NCBI RefSeq assembly: GCF_030380735.1
Contig: NZ_JAUDRZ010000005.1
Coordinates: forward strand, 1 to 64,000
DNA from: Rhizobium sp. S152
GTDB taxonomy: Bacteria; Pseudomonadota; Alphaproteobacteria; Rhizobiales; Rhizobiaceae
Length of the DNA: 64,000 nt
Direction: 5' to 3'
Positions 23,470 to 32,004 of the stretch are shown piece after piece; positions within the stretch are counted from its first letter, which is position 1, and every line of letters begins with the position of its first letter. Under the pieces are notes generated by a model, which saw only the letters and a list, made by a program, of their open reading frames with translations, was not told the origin of the DNA and made no database searches. The position numbers and the translations under genes are program-made.

Positions 23470-26039
23470 CAGAAACCTTTGACCGGGTCGACCTGACCAA
23501 TTGTGACCGCGAGCCCATCCATCGGTTGGGCGCCATTCAGCCCTTCGGCTTTCTCCTTGTGGTCTCGTCCGATTGGTTCGTTGTTCGAGCATCCACCAAT
23601 CTCGAGCAATTTGTCGGTATCCCTTACCAAGATGCGCTCGGTCAATTGGCCTCCACGATCATCCACGCACCGACGCTGCATGCTCTGCGCAACCGACTGA
23701 CCGTCATGCGCGGTCCCGACATGGTCGAGCGGCTCTTCGGCGTCACCTTTTCGGAAAAAGGCCCACTGTTCGATATCGCCATTCACCTGAGTGACGGGCA
23801 GATCGTTATCGAGGCCGAGCCGTCACAAGATGGCAGCCAGGGCGGCACCACCATGTCGATCCGCAGCATGATGGCACGGCTCGACCAGGCGGAAACGCTC
23901 GAAGCCTTCTTTCGGGAAGGGGCGCGGCAAGCCCGCGCCCTCACCGGCTTCGACCGCGTCATGGTCTATCGCTTCGATGAAAGCGGCTCCGGCGAAGTGG
24001 TGGCGGAAGCGGCCCGCGCCGGCATCGGCTCTTTCCTCGGTCTGCACTATCCAGCGTCCGACATTCCCGCCCAGGCCCGGACGCTCTATACGCGCAACCT
24101 CTTCCGCATCATCGCCGATATCAACGCCGTAAACATTCCCGTGGAGCCCGAGCTCGACGAAGTCGGCCGGCCGCTCGATCTCTCCATGTCGATCCTGCGC
24201 TCCGTCTCGCCGATCCACATCGAATACCTGAAAAACATGGGCGTCGGCGCCTCGCTGTCGATCTCCATCGTGCTTGACGGAAAGCTTTGGGGGCTTTTTG
24301 CTTGTCACCACTATTCCGCCCGCCTTCCCTCCTTCGAGCGTCGCACCACGGCGGAGCTTTTCGGCCAGATGTTCGCCTCGCGTCTGGAAAGCCGGGAACG
24401 CCGGCTGGCGCTCGAGTTCGAGACCAAGGCTCGCCGCATCGCGGATCGGCTTCTGACCTCCGTCGCAGACAATGCCAGCCTGCTTGACGATCCGGCATGG
24501 CTCATCGAGGCGCTGTCGGACGCTGTTCCCGCAGATGGCATCGGGGTCTGGATCAACGGTCGCTCGGCCCTGAGCGGCCTGACACCGTCGCAGGGCCAGT
24601 TCGCCGAACTGGTAAAGGTATTGAACCGTAATGCTGCCGGCCGCGTGTTTGCGACAGACCATATCGCCGGATTCTGGCCCGAAATCGATCCGGCCGGGGT
24701 CGCGGCCGGACTTCTGGCCATCCCGATTTCACGCTCGCCGCGCGATTATGTCGTGCTCTTCCGCCAGGAGATCGTACGCACCGTGCGCTGGGCCGGCGAT
24801 CCCCACAAGCCGGTGGAATACGGACCCAACGGCCCGAGGCTGACACCACGCAAGAGTTTCGAGACATGGTCCGAGCTGGTGCGCGGCCGCTCGCAACCCT
24901 TCACCGCGGCGGAGCGCCGGGTCGCCGAGACCATCCGCGTGACGCTGATTGAGGTCGTGCTGCGCCTGACGGATGAAGCCAACGCCGTGCGCATCCAGGC
25001 TAATGAACGCCAGGAAGTGCTGATTGCCGAGCTCAACCATCGCGTCCGCAATATCCTCAGCCTCATCAATGGGCTCATCCGCCAGTCGCGCGGCAATGCC
25101 GACAATATTTCGGAGTTCGTGGAGCATCTGGAAGGACGTGTGCAGGCCCTTTCGCGCGCGCACGACCAGATCACCCGCGACCACTGGGCACCGGCCTCCC
25201 TTCGTGCGCTTCTGCAAGCGGAGGCGGCCGCCTATCTGGGCAATAACGCGGCGCGCATTCTGATCGATGGCGATGAAGCGCTGCTGGCGCCGCAGGCATT
25301 CTCGACGACGGCCCTGGTTCTCCACGAACTGGTCACTAATAGCGCCAAGTATGGCAGCCTCTCCGACAGCGGCACGGTCAAGACCTCGTGGGAGAAGGAC
25401 GAAAACGGCAATCTCGTCATCGACTGGCAGGAGAGCGATGGACCGCCGGTGAAAGAGCCCACACGCCAGGGCTTCGGCACCACTATCATTCGCCGTTCTA
25501 TACCCTATGACCTCGGCGGCAAGGCGGAGGTGCATTACGACCCAGCCGGCCTGCGCGCGCAATTCTCTATCCCGGCCAAATATGTGACTTTCGCGGAAGG
25601 CCCGGTATCCCTACTGCCGTCGGCGCCCGAAGAAATGACCGCCGAAGCCCGCGCGCAGGTAGCGCTCAAGCCGTTGGCCGGCATCCGCATCCTGCTCGTC
25701 GAGGACAATCTGATCATCGCGATGGATGGAGAGGACATCTTCCTGCAGCTCGGAGCAGCCGAGGTGGCGCTGGCGCCGAGCGTGGCATTGGCGCTGGACC
25801 TCGTCGAGAAGCATGAATTCGATCTTGCCGTGCTCGATTTCCATCTCGGCGAGGAGACAAGCGCTCCCGTCGCCGACCGCCTGCGCGCCAAGGGGACACC
25901 GATCATCTTCGCGACCGGCTACGGCGAAACGACGATGCATGCAAGCCAGATGTCCGGCGTCGATCTGCTGCAGAAACCCTATACGATCGAAAGCGTCGCA
26001 AGCACCCTTGCCCGCATCATGCCCGCCAAGGTGTCATGA
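23466..26039 (+). CDS. bphP: Bacteriophytochrome with HWE kinase and C-terminal receiver domain
   Basis: A red/far-red light sensor, 857 aa. The biliverdin-binding Cys13 is in LTNCDREPIHR. PAS (about 15-120), GAF (about 130-310, with YPASDIPAQAR near residue 199) and PHY (about 320-500, tongue motif PRKSF near 460) follow. The output is an HWE kinase with His525 in ELNHRVRN, N-box VLHELVTNSAKYG and WQE, then a receiver domain (about 735-855) with phospho-acceptor Asp791 in AVLDFHLG. This domain order is that of Agrobacterium Agp2-type phytochromes. The start is GTG, overlapping the heme oxygenase remnant. The 3' end overlaps the convergent regulator by 6 bases. Confidence 0.93.
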   Translation: MTETFDRVDLTNCDREPIHRLGAIQPFGFLLVVSSDWFVVRASTNLEQFVGIPYQDALGQLASTIIHAPTLHALRNRLTVMRGPDMVERLFGVTFSEKGPLFDIAIHLSDGQIVIEAEPSQDGSQGGTTMSIRSMMARLDQAETLEAFFREGARQARALTGFDRVMVYRFDESGSGEVVAEAARAGIGSFLGLHYPASDIPAQARTLYTRNLFRIIADINAVNIPVEPELDEVGRPLDLSMSILRSVSPIHIEYLKNMGVGASLSISIVLDGKLWGLFACHHYSARLPSFERRTTAELFGQMFASRLESRERRLALEFETKARRIADRLLTSVADNASLLDDPAWLIEALSDAVPADGIGVWINGRSALSGLTPSQGQFAELVKVLNRNAAGRVFATDHIAGFWPEIDPAGVAAGLLAIPISRSPRDYVVLFRQEIVRTVRWAGDPHKPVEYGPNGPRLTPRKSFETWSELVRGRSQPFTAAERRVAETIRVTLIEVVLRLTDEANAVRIQANERQEVLIAELNHRVRNILSLINGLIRQSRGNADNISEFVEHLEGRVQALSRAHDQITRDHWAPASLRALLQAEAAAYLGNNAARILIDGDEALLAPQAFSTTALVLHELVTNSAKYGSLSDSGTVKTSWEKDENGNLVIDWQESDGPPVKEPTRQGFGTTIIRRSIPYDLGGKAEVHYDPAGLRAQFSIPAKYVTFAEGPVSLLPSAPEEMTAEARAQVALKPLAGIRILLVEDNLIIAMDGEDIFLQLGAAEVALAPSVALALDLVEKHEFDLAVLDFHLGEETSAPVADRLRAKGTPIIFATGYGETTMHASQMSGVDLLQKPYTIESVASTLARIMPAKVS

Positions 26040-26681
26040 GGCGGGCTTCACCCGCAGGCCGTCGATAAACAGCTGTTCGAGGAAGCGGGCCGCATCCTCG
26101 AACCGACCGCCGCCGCCGTGTTCCTGCCCAAGCACCGCCAGCACCTGCACATCGAAATCTGCATAATGCTGGGTCGTGGACCAAATCGAAAAGATCAGGT
26201 GGTAGGGATCGCATTTCGCGATCTTGCCCGCCTTGGCCCACGCCTTGATGACCCCCGCCTTCTCATCCACCAGATCCTTCAGCGGCCCCTTCAGCTCGTC
26301 CTCGATATGCGGCGCGCCCTGCAGCACCTCGTTGGCGAAGAGACGGCTCTCGCGCGGAAAGTCGCGGGCCATCTCCAGCTTTCGCCGGATATAGCTGCGG
26401 ATCTCGCTTTCTGGATTTCCATTGGCATCGAAGGCGCGCAGCGGCTCGAGCCACGTGTAGAGCACACGGTCGATCAGAGCCCGGTGCATCGCCTCCTTGG
26501 TCCGGAAATAATATAGCAGATTGGGCTTCGACATGCCGGCGACATCGGCGATCTGATCGATGGTCGAGCCCCTGAAGCCGCTCACGGAAAACACGTCGAG
26601 CGCGGCTTCCAGAATCTTCTCTTCCTTCTCCTCCTGGATGCGCGTGCGCCGTTGTGTTTTTGCCGCTCTGGGTATCGCCAT
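26034..26681 (-). CDS. rutR: RutR-like TetR-family regulator of pyrimidine catabolism
   Basis: A 215-residue TetR repressor. The helix-turn-helix (about 25-65) reads FRGSTIDQIADVAGMSKPNLLYYFRTKEA, and the C-terminal domain follows the RutR (TetR_C_13) pattern, including RLFANEVLQGAPHI and the IFSIWSTTQHYADFDVQV segment that lines the uracil pocket in RutR. RutR senses uracil/thymine. It is divergent from the ureidopropionase gene, and a RutR-type box lies between them (26827-26842). Confidence 0.88.
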   Translation of the reverse strand: MAIPRAAKTQRRTRIQEEKEEKILEAALDVFSVSGFRGSTIDQIADVAGMSKPNLLYYFRTKEAMHRALIDRVLYTWLEPLRAFDANGNPESEIRSYIRRKLEMARDFPRESRLFANEVLQGAPHIEDELKGPLKDLVDEKAGVIKAWAKAGKIAKCDPYHLIFSIWSTTQHYADFDVQVLAVLGQEHGGGGRFEDAARFLEQLFIDGLRVKPAS

Positions 26682-26826
26682 GTGTTATTTTTTCTCGTTC
26701 AAATTCAACCGCATCACTCAACTTTAAGCGACGACGAAGCATCGCCGAAAAATTGAGCAGATGCCGGTAATTTTGTCTGTATTTTTCCTGATTTTCGCCT
26801 TGAGCCCGACGCCGGAAGTTGTAATG

Positions 26827-26842
26827 TTTACCAGTCGGTCAA
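26827..26842. promoter_or_regulatory. RutR-type operator before the ureidopropionase gene
   Basis: TTTACCA-GT-CGGTCAA matches the E. coli RutR consensus TTGACCA-NN-TGGTCAA at 12 of 14 fixed bases. It lies between the divergent rutR-like gene and the pyrimidine catabolic genes, 138-153 bases before the chosen ureidopropionase start, which is where such an operator would be expected. Confidence 0.65.
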
Positions 26843-26979
26843 ATTATCCGTCAGAAGCCAACCAAAGGCAACTGACGATTTTCAGACGCCAATAAAACAA
26901 ACAACGGCGCTGAAACTGACCACGGGAACAAGCGGACATGCTGACGCATGCGCCGCATAAACTGGTGAGGAATACGGAT

Positions 26980-28233
26980 ATGGTGGCAGCACCAGGCGAG
27001 AACATGCGCGTCAACGGGGACCGTCTCTGGGACAGTCTCATGGACATGGCGAAGATCGGCCCGGGGATTGCGGGCGGCAACAACCGCCAGACGCTGACCG
27101 ACGCCGATGCTGAAGGCCGCAGCCTCTTCAAGACATGGTGCGATGCCGCGGGCATGACCATGGGCGTCGACAGGATGGGCACGATGTTCGCGACCCGCCC
27201 CGGCACCGATGCCGATGCGCTCCCCGTCTATGTCGGCTCCCATCTCGACACCCAGCCAACCGGCGGCAAGTATGACGGCGTGCTCGGCGTGCTGGCCGCA
27301 CTTGAGGTCGTGCGCACGATGAACGACATGGGCATCAAGACCAAGCACCCCATCGTCGTCACCAACTGGGCCAACGAGGAAGGCGCGCGCTTCGCCCCCG
27401 CCATGCTCGCTTCCGGCGTCTTTGCCGGTGTCCACGACATCGACTACGCCTATAGCCGCAAGGATCCCGAGGGCAAGACCTATGGCGACGAACTGAAACG
27501 GATCGGCTGGCTCGGCGAAGAAGAGGTTGGCGCCCGCAAGATGCACGCCTATTTCGAATACCACATCGAGCAGGGCCCTATACTTGAGGCCGAGAACAAG
27601 CAGATCGGCGTCGTCACCCACTGCCAGGGCCTCTGGTGGCTCGAATTCACGCTGACCGGCCGGGAAGCCCACACCGGCTCGACGCCGATGAACCTGCGCG
27701 TCAATGCCGGGCTTGCGATGTCGCGCATCCTGGAAATGGTGCAGGGCGTGGCGATGGGCGAACAGCCTGGCGCCGTCGGTGGCGTCGGCCAGGTCTTCTT
27801 CTCGCCGAACTCGCGTAACGTCCTGCCGGGCAAGGTGGTCTTCACCGTCGATATCCGCACCCCCGACCAAGCGAAGCTCGACCGCATGCGCGCAAAGATC
27901 GAGGCGGAGGCCGCCGCGATCTGCGAGACGCTCGGCGTCGGCTGCTCGGTCGAGGCCGTCGGCCACTTCGACCCCGTCACCTTCGACCCGAAGCTGGTCG
28001 AAGCCGTCCGCAACGCCGCCGATCGCCTCGGCTACAGCCACATGAACATCATCTCCGGCGCAGGCCACGACGCCTGCTGGGCCGCCAAGGTGGCGCCCGC
28101 AACCATGGTCATGTGCCCCTGCGTCGGCGGCCTCAGTCACAACGAGGCCGAGGAGATCTCCAAGGAATGGGCGTTAGCCGGCGCGGACGTTCTGTTCCAC
28201 GCGGTGGTGGAGACGGCGGAGATTGTGGCGTGA
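26980..28233 (+). CDS. pydC: Beta-ureidopropionase / N-carbamoyl amino-acid hydrolase (M20 family)
   Basis: Hydrolyses N-carbamoyl-beta-alanine to beta-alanine, CO2 and NH3, the last step of reductive pyrimidine catabolism. About 417 aa, a Zn-dependent M20 amidohydrolase: metal-binding His in VGSHLDTQPTGGKYDG, the glutamates in WANEEGARF, His in YHIEQGP, then the dimerisation domain with LTGREAHTGSTPM, and C-terminal SGAGHDA and GGLSHNEAE. I chose the ATG at 26980, which has GAGGA 8 bases upstream; one at 26938 has no ribosome binding site. The clustering with dihydropyrimidinase supports this role over allantoate or L-carbamoylase activity. Confidence 0.9.
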   Translation: MVAAPGENMRVNGDRLWDSLMDMAKIGPGIAGGNNRQTLTDADAEGRSLFKTWCDAAGMTMGVDRMGTMFATRPGTDADALPVYVGSHLDTQPTGGKYDGVLGVLAALEVVRTMNDMGIKTKHPIVVTNWANEEGARFAPAMLASGVFAGVHDIDYAYSRKDPEGKTYGDELKRIGWLGEEEVGARKMHAYFEYHIEQGPILEAENKQIGVVTHCQGLWWLEFTLTGREAHTGSTPMNLRVNAGLAMSRILEMVQGVAMGEQPGAVGGVGQVFFSPNSRNVLPGKVVFTVDIRTPDQAKLDRMRAKIEAEAAAICETLGVGCSVEAVGHFDPVTFDPKLVEAVRNAADRLGYSHMNIISGAGHDACWAAKVAPATMVMCPCVGGLSHNEAEEISKEWALAGADVLFHAVVETAEIVA

Positions 28234-28285
28234 ACCGATTGCGCCTATATTCCAGGGGTGAGTTCCCGCCAACGGAGGCTGGTGC

Positions 28286-28483
28286 ATGTCGTCTGACAAC
28301 CTCATCCTTGAACATTTGCGTGCCATCCGTGGCACGGTTGAGCGATTGTCCGACGACATACTGGTCATCAAGCAGCGTCTCGGCAGCCTCGAACATCAAT
28401 ACGCGACCATTTCGACAAGGCTCGACCGTCTCGACGAACGCGTCCTGCGTATCGAAAAACGGCTCGACCTCGTCGACAGTTGA
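28286..28483 (+). CDS. Small coiled-coil protein, tandem copy 1
   Basis: A 65-residue protein of unknown function, almost wholly heptad-repeat helix (LEHLRAIRGTVERLSDDILV, then RLGSLEHQYATISTRLDRLD). A good GGAGG lies 7 bases before the ATG. Its C-terminal half matches the next gene: YA[TS]IS[TR]R-DR-DER...R-E-RLDLV. Short coiled-coil proteins of this kind are scattered through rhizobial genomes. It lies between pydC and pydB, in the same direction. Confidence 0.72.
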   Translation: MSSDNLILEHLRAIRGTVERLSDDILVIKQRLGSLEHQYATISTRLDRLDERVLRIEKRLDLVDS

Positions 28484-28528
28484 CGGAAATCGGCATCGCC
28501 TCTGCTTCGGTCTCAAAGGGATTGAGCA

Positions 28529-28735
28529 ATGTCAGACAAGGTCACCAACGAGCTTATCTACGAAACCCTCACGCGGATTCAGGAAACGCTCGGACTACAC
28601 ACGCAATATCATCTCGAAACCACGGAACGGCTTGGTCTTCTCGGGCAGCGATATGCAAGCATCTCGCGGCGCGTCGATCGCATCGACGAACGCCTTGAAC
28701 GCGTCGAGCGCAGACTCGACCTCGTCGAGACCTGA
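28529..28735 (+). CDS. Small coiled-coil protein, tandem copy 2
   Basis: A 68-residue paralog of the preceding protein. The N-terminal half differs (NELIYETLTRIQETLGLHTQ) but the C-terminal 35 residues (QRYASISRRVDRIDERLERV and RRLDLVET) clearly share its origin. AAGGGA precedes the ATG. It may form a homo- or heterodimeric coiled coil with copy 1. The function is unknown. Confidence 0.72.
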   Translation: MSDKVTNELIYETLTRIQETLGLHTQYHLETTERLGLLGQRYASISRRVDRIDERLERVERRLDLVET

Positions 28736-28851
28736 ACCAGCCTTCGACAGACGTTTTCCGGAAGGCGTATTTCATATTCATTAGACTGCTGGACACGGCG
28801 CGACGGCATCGTGAACGGTGCCCCGTCTCATAAAAACAGGGAACCCGACCA

Positions 28852-30306
28852 ATGAGCACAGTCATCAAGAACGGCACCATCGTCACCGCCGACCTCACCT
28901 ACAAGGCGGACGTGAAGGTCGATGGCGGCAAGATCGTCGAGATCGGGCCCAACCTCTCCGGAACCGAAACGCTTGATGCCACCGGCTGCTACATCATGCC
29001 CGGCGGCATCGATCCGCACACCCATCTTGAAATGCCCTTCATGGGTACCTATTCCTCCGACGATTTCGACAGCGGCACACGCGCAGCGCTTGCCGGCGGC
29101 ACCACGATGGTGGTCGATTTCGCCCTTCCCGCTCCCGGCCAGTCGCTGCTCGAGGCGCTCACCATGTGGGACAACAAGTCCACCCGCGCCAATTGCGACT
29201 ATTCCTTCCACATGGCGATCACCTGGTGGAGCGAGCAGGTCTTCAACGAGATGAAGACGATCGTTCAGGACAAGGGTATCAATACCTTCAAGCACTTCAT
29301 GGCCTACAAGGGCTCGCTGATGGTGAACGACGACGAGATGTTCGCCTCCTTCCAGCGTTGCGCCGAGCTCGGCGCCCTGCCGCTCGTCCACGCCGAAAAT
29401 GGCGACGTCGTCGCCTCCATGTCGGCAAAGCTGCTCGCCGAAGGCAATAACGGCCCCGAGGCGCACGCCTATTCCCGCCCCGCCGAAGTCGAGGGCGAGG
29501 CCACCAACCGCGCCATCATGATCGCCGATATGGCCGGCTGCCCTGTGTATATCGTCCACACCTCCTGCGAACAGGCCCACGAAGCCATCCGCCGCGCCCG
29601 CCAAAAAGGCATCCGCGCCTATGGCGAGCCGCTGATCCAGCACCTGACGCTCGATGAGAGCGAATATTTCGACAAGGACTGGGACCACGCCGCCCGCCGC
29701 GTCATGTCGCCGCCCTTCCGCAACAAGCAGCACCAGGACAGTCTGTGGGCGGGGCTCGCCTCCGGCTCGCTGCAGGTGGTCGCCACCGATCACTGCGCCT
29801 TCACCACTGACCAAAAGCGCTATGGTGTCGGTGATTTCACCAAGATCCCCAACGGCACCGGCGGCCTGCAGGACCGCATGCCAATGCTCTGGGCCTACGG
29901 CGTCAACACCGGCCGCCTGACGATGAACGAATTCGTCGCGGTCACGTCGACGAACATCGCCAAGATCCTCAACATCTACCCCCGCAAGGGCGCCATCCTC
30001 ATCGGCGCCGATGCCGACCTCGTGGTCTGGGACCCGAAGCGTTCCAAGACAATTTCGGCGAAGAGCCAGCAATCTGCCATCGATTACAACGTCTTCGAGG
30101 GCAAGCAAGTCACAGGCCTGCCGCGCTACACGCTGAGCCGCGGCGTTGTCGTCGTCGAGGAGGAGACGATGAAGACTCGCGAGGGCCATGGCGAATTTGT
30201 GAAGCGCGAGCCGGTCACGGCCGTCTCCAAGGCACTGTCGACCTGGAAGGAAATCACAGCGCCGCGCAAGGTCGAGCGTGCTGGCATTCCGGCAAGTGGG
30301 GTGTGA
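28852..30306 (+). CDS. pydB: Dihydropyrimidinase
   Basis: Opens dihydrouracil and dihydrothymine to N-carbamoyl-beta-amino acids. The 484-residue product is a cyclic amidohydrolase: metal-binding His56 and His58 in DPHTHLEMPF, the carboxylated bridging Lys153 in FMAYKGSL, later His residues in VHTSCEQAHEAI and QHLTLDESEY, and Asp in VATDHCAF. The length and the C-terminal tail match bacterial dihydropyrimidinases/D-hydantoinases. The neighbours (ureidopropionase, PreTA, RutR-like regulator) make the pyrimidine role more likely than a hydantoin-only role. Confidence 0.94.
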   Translation: MSTVIKNGTIVTADLTYKADVKVDGGKIVEIGPNLSGTETLDATGCYIMPGGIDPHTHLEMPFMGTYSSDDFDSGTRAALAGGTTMVVDFALPAPGQSLLEALTMWDNKSTRANCDYSFHMAITWWSEQVFNEMKTIVQDKGINTFKHFMAYKGSLMVNDDEMFASFQRCAELGALPLVHAENGDVVASMSAKLLAEGNNGPEAHAYSRPAEVEGEATNRAIMIADMAGCPVYIVHTSCEQAHEAIRRARQKGIRAYGEPLIQHLTLDESEYFDKDWDHAARRVMSPPFRNKQHQDSLWAGLASGSLQVVATDHCAFTTDQKRYGVGDFTKIPNGTGGLQDRMPMLWAYGVNTGRLTMNEFVAVTSTNIAKILNIYPRKGAILIGADADLVVWDPKRSKTISAKSQQSAIDYNVFEGKQVTGLPRYTLSRGVVVVEEETMKTREGHGEFVKREPVTAVSKALSTWKEITAPRKVERAGIPASGV

Positions 30307-30403
30307 GAGACACGCATGAGGGGCACTGGCTTTAACACTTCATCTTCGTTTGACACGCCGCGACATCGTAAGCACGGCGGCGAAGACATGACGTGTGCCA
30401 CCA

Positions 30404-30533
30404 AGACCCCTCCCCAACCCCTCCCCACAAGGGGGAGGGGCTATGCCGCACCGTATCGAACACGGTCAGCACGAGCGAGCGCCACGAGTCTTCTCCCCCC
30501 TTGTGGGGGAGATGGCCGGCAGGCCAGAGAGGG
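30404..30533. repeat. GC-rich inverted repeat element, copy 1 (hybrid form)
   Basis: The left arm (30404-30441) is identical over 38 bases to the left arm of the copy at 31844. The right arm (about 30491-30533) belongs to a different but related palindrome (CTCCCCCCTTGTGGGGGAG followed by a GGCCGGCAGGCC-type core). It fills most of the 234-bp gap between dihydropyrimidinase and the convergent cupin gene. Such doublets resemble REPIN/RIME-type intergenic elements. Confidence 0.8.
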
Positions 30534-30540
30534 CCTTGGC

Positions 30541-30954
30541 TCACACCGGCACCAGCCTCTCCAGCTCCGGCAGCAGCACGACGCTCTCCTGCTCGTTGGG
30601 GTCGGTGCGCGCGATGATCGCCGTGCAGGGCGTGGTGCTGAGATTGGCCGGCAGGTGCGGCACGCCGGCGGGGATGTAGAACAGCTCACCGGCATGCACG
30701 ACCACATGGTGCTCGAGGTCGTCGCCGTACCAGGTGTGCGCCTCGCCCGACAGCATGTAGATCGCCGTCTCATGTGCCTCGTGCAGATGCGCCTTGGCGC
30801 GTACACCGGGCGGGATGGTCAGAAGATGCATGCAGAGGCCCTTGGCGCCGACCGTCTCGGCGGCAATGCCCTGGAAATAGCTCAGCCCCTGCTTTCCGTC
30901 ATAGGAATGGTCGGGGCGCACGATATGGCAGGTCGGTTTTGATGTCGCATCCAT
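30541..30954 (-). CDS. Cupin-domain protein
   Basis: A 137-residue single-domain cupin. The two motifs are visible: motif 1 as HLHEAHETAIYMLSGEAHTWYG and motif 2 as HAGELFYIPAGVPHLPAN, with His/Glu metal ligands. The ATG at 30954 has GAGGAGG 8 bases upstream; the longer frame starts with TTG and overlaps that ribosome binding site. The enzymatic role is unknown; cupins of this type are often found near hydantoin or pyrimidine catabolic genes. Its 5' end overlaps the 5' end of the divergent ABC ATPase gene by 13 bases if both starts are right. Confidence 0.82.
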   Translation of the reverse strand: MDATSKPTCHIVRPDHSYDGKQGLSYFQGIAAETVGAKGLCMHLLTIPPGVRAKAHLHEAHETAIYMLSGEAHTWYGDDLEHHVVVHAGELFYIPAGVPHLPANLSTTPCTAIIARTDPNEQESVVLLPELERLVPV

Positions 30955-31838
30955 CGTCGTCCTCCTCAAAGCTTGCCGGCGCGGCCCAAACCGCCGCTCA
31001 TGATATCACGCAAACCGCCGCCGCGCGGGGAAAACAGGATCGATCCGCATTGACGCAAGCTGCCTCCGTCGTATCCGCCAAGGATTTGTGTCTCACCTAC
31101 CAGGCCAATGACGCGCCGGTGCATGCGCTGAGCAACGTCAACCTCGATGTCCGCAAAGGTGACTTCGTCTCCTTCATCGGCCCGTCGGGCTGCGGCAAGA
31201 CCACCTTCCTGCGCGTCATCGCCGACCTGGAGAAGAAGACCTCGGGCGATATCACCGTCAACGGCATGACACCCGAGGAAGCCCGCAAGGCCCGCGCCTA
31301 TGGTTATGTCTTCCAGGCGCCGGCGCTTTATCCTTGGCGCACGATCGACAAGAACATCGCGCTGCCGCTGGAGATCATGAACTACCCGGCCGATGAAAGG
31401 CAGAAGCGCATCGCCGAGGCGCTCGATCTCGTCGGTCTGACCGGCTTCGAGAAGAAGTTCCCCTGGCAACTCTCCGGCGGCATGCAGCAACGCGCCTCGA
31501 TCGCCCGCGCGCTGGCCTTCGACGCCGACCTGCTTCTGATGGACGAGCCCTTCGGCGCGCTGGACGAAATCGTCCGCGACCATTTGAACGAGGAACTGCT
31601 GAAGCTCTGGGCCCGCACCAACAAGACCATCTGCTTCGTCACCCATTCGATCCCCGAGGCGGTCTATCTGTCGACCAAGATCGTCGTGATGTCCCCCCGC
31701 CCCGGCCGCGTCACCGACATCATCGACTCGCCGCTGCCCCGCGAACGCCCGCTCGATATCCGCGAGACGCCGGAGTTCCTCGAGATCGCCCACCGCGTGC
31801 GGGATGGGCTGAGAGCGGGGCACAGCTATGAGCATTGA
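30942..31838 (+). CDS. ABC transporter ATPase, NitT/TauT type (pyrimidine or precursor importer)
   Basis: A 298-residue ATPase of the SsuB/TauB/ThiZ group. Walker A is GPSGCGKTTFLRV, the signature LSGGMQQRASIARAL, Walker B LLLMDEPFGALD, with His in FVTHSIPEAVYLS. The first 36 residues are Ala/Ser/Gln-rich and unlike the family; a TTG at 31050 with AGGA before it would remove them and the overlap with the cupin gene. Permease and binding-protein genes follow after an inserted repeat and DUF559 gene. The location suggests pyrimidine-type substrates. Confidence 0.88.
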   Translation: MSHPSSSSSKLAGAAQTAAHDITQTAAARGKQDRSALTQAASVVSAKDLCLTYQANDAPVHALSNVNLDVRKGDFVSFIGPSGCGKTTFLRVIADLEKKTSGDITVNGMTPEEARKARAYGYVFQAPALYPWRTIDKNIALPLEIMNYPADERQKRIAEALDLVGLTGFEKKFPWQLSGGMQQRASIARALAFDADLLLMDEPFGALDEIVRDHLNEELLKLWARTNKTICFVTHSIPEAVYLSTKIVVMSPRPGRVTDIIDSPLPRERPLDIRETPEFLEIAHRVRDGLRAGHSYEH

Positions 31839-31843
31839 ACTTA

Positions 31844-32002
31844 AGACCCCTCCCCAACCCCTCCCCACAAGGGGGAGGGGCTTCATTGCCACCACCATCT
31901 CGAACACCAGAAGCGTTCCACATATTCGAGCTTTGCTGTGTTTCGCAGCGGGCGCCACGGGCCGGCCCCTCCCCCTTGTGGGGAGGGGTTGGGGAGGGGT
32001 CT
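31844..32002. repeat. GC-rich inverted repeat element, copy 2 (complete)
   Basis: A perfect 38-bp inverted pair: left arm 31844-31881, right arm 31965-32002, separated by 83 bp. Each arm is itself partly palindromic (CCCCTCCCC...GGGGAGGGG around a CACAAG core). It begins 5 bases after the ABC ATPase stop and ends 2 bases before the DUF559 ATG, and the GGAGG in the right arm (31993-31997) sits 7 bases before that ATG. The layout is that of a REPIN-like doublet; no RAYT transposase is in the window. Confidence 0.88.
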
Positions 32003-32004
32003 AG

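Noticed and set aside
26851..30189. Long minus-strand frames opposite ureidopropionase and dihydropyrimidinase
   Set aside because: Shadows of well-supported enzymes. The translations are composed of repeated DGV/HRA-type residues with no recognisable domain.
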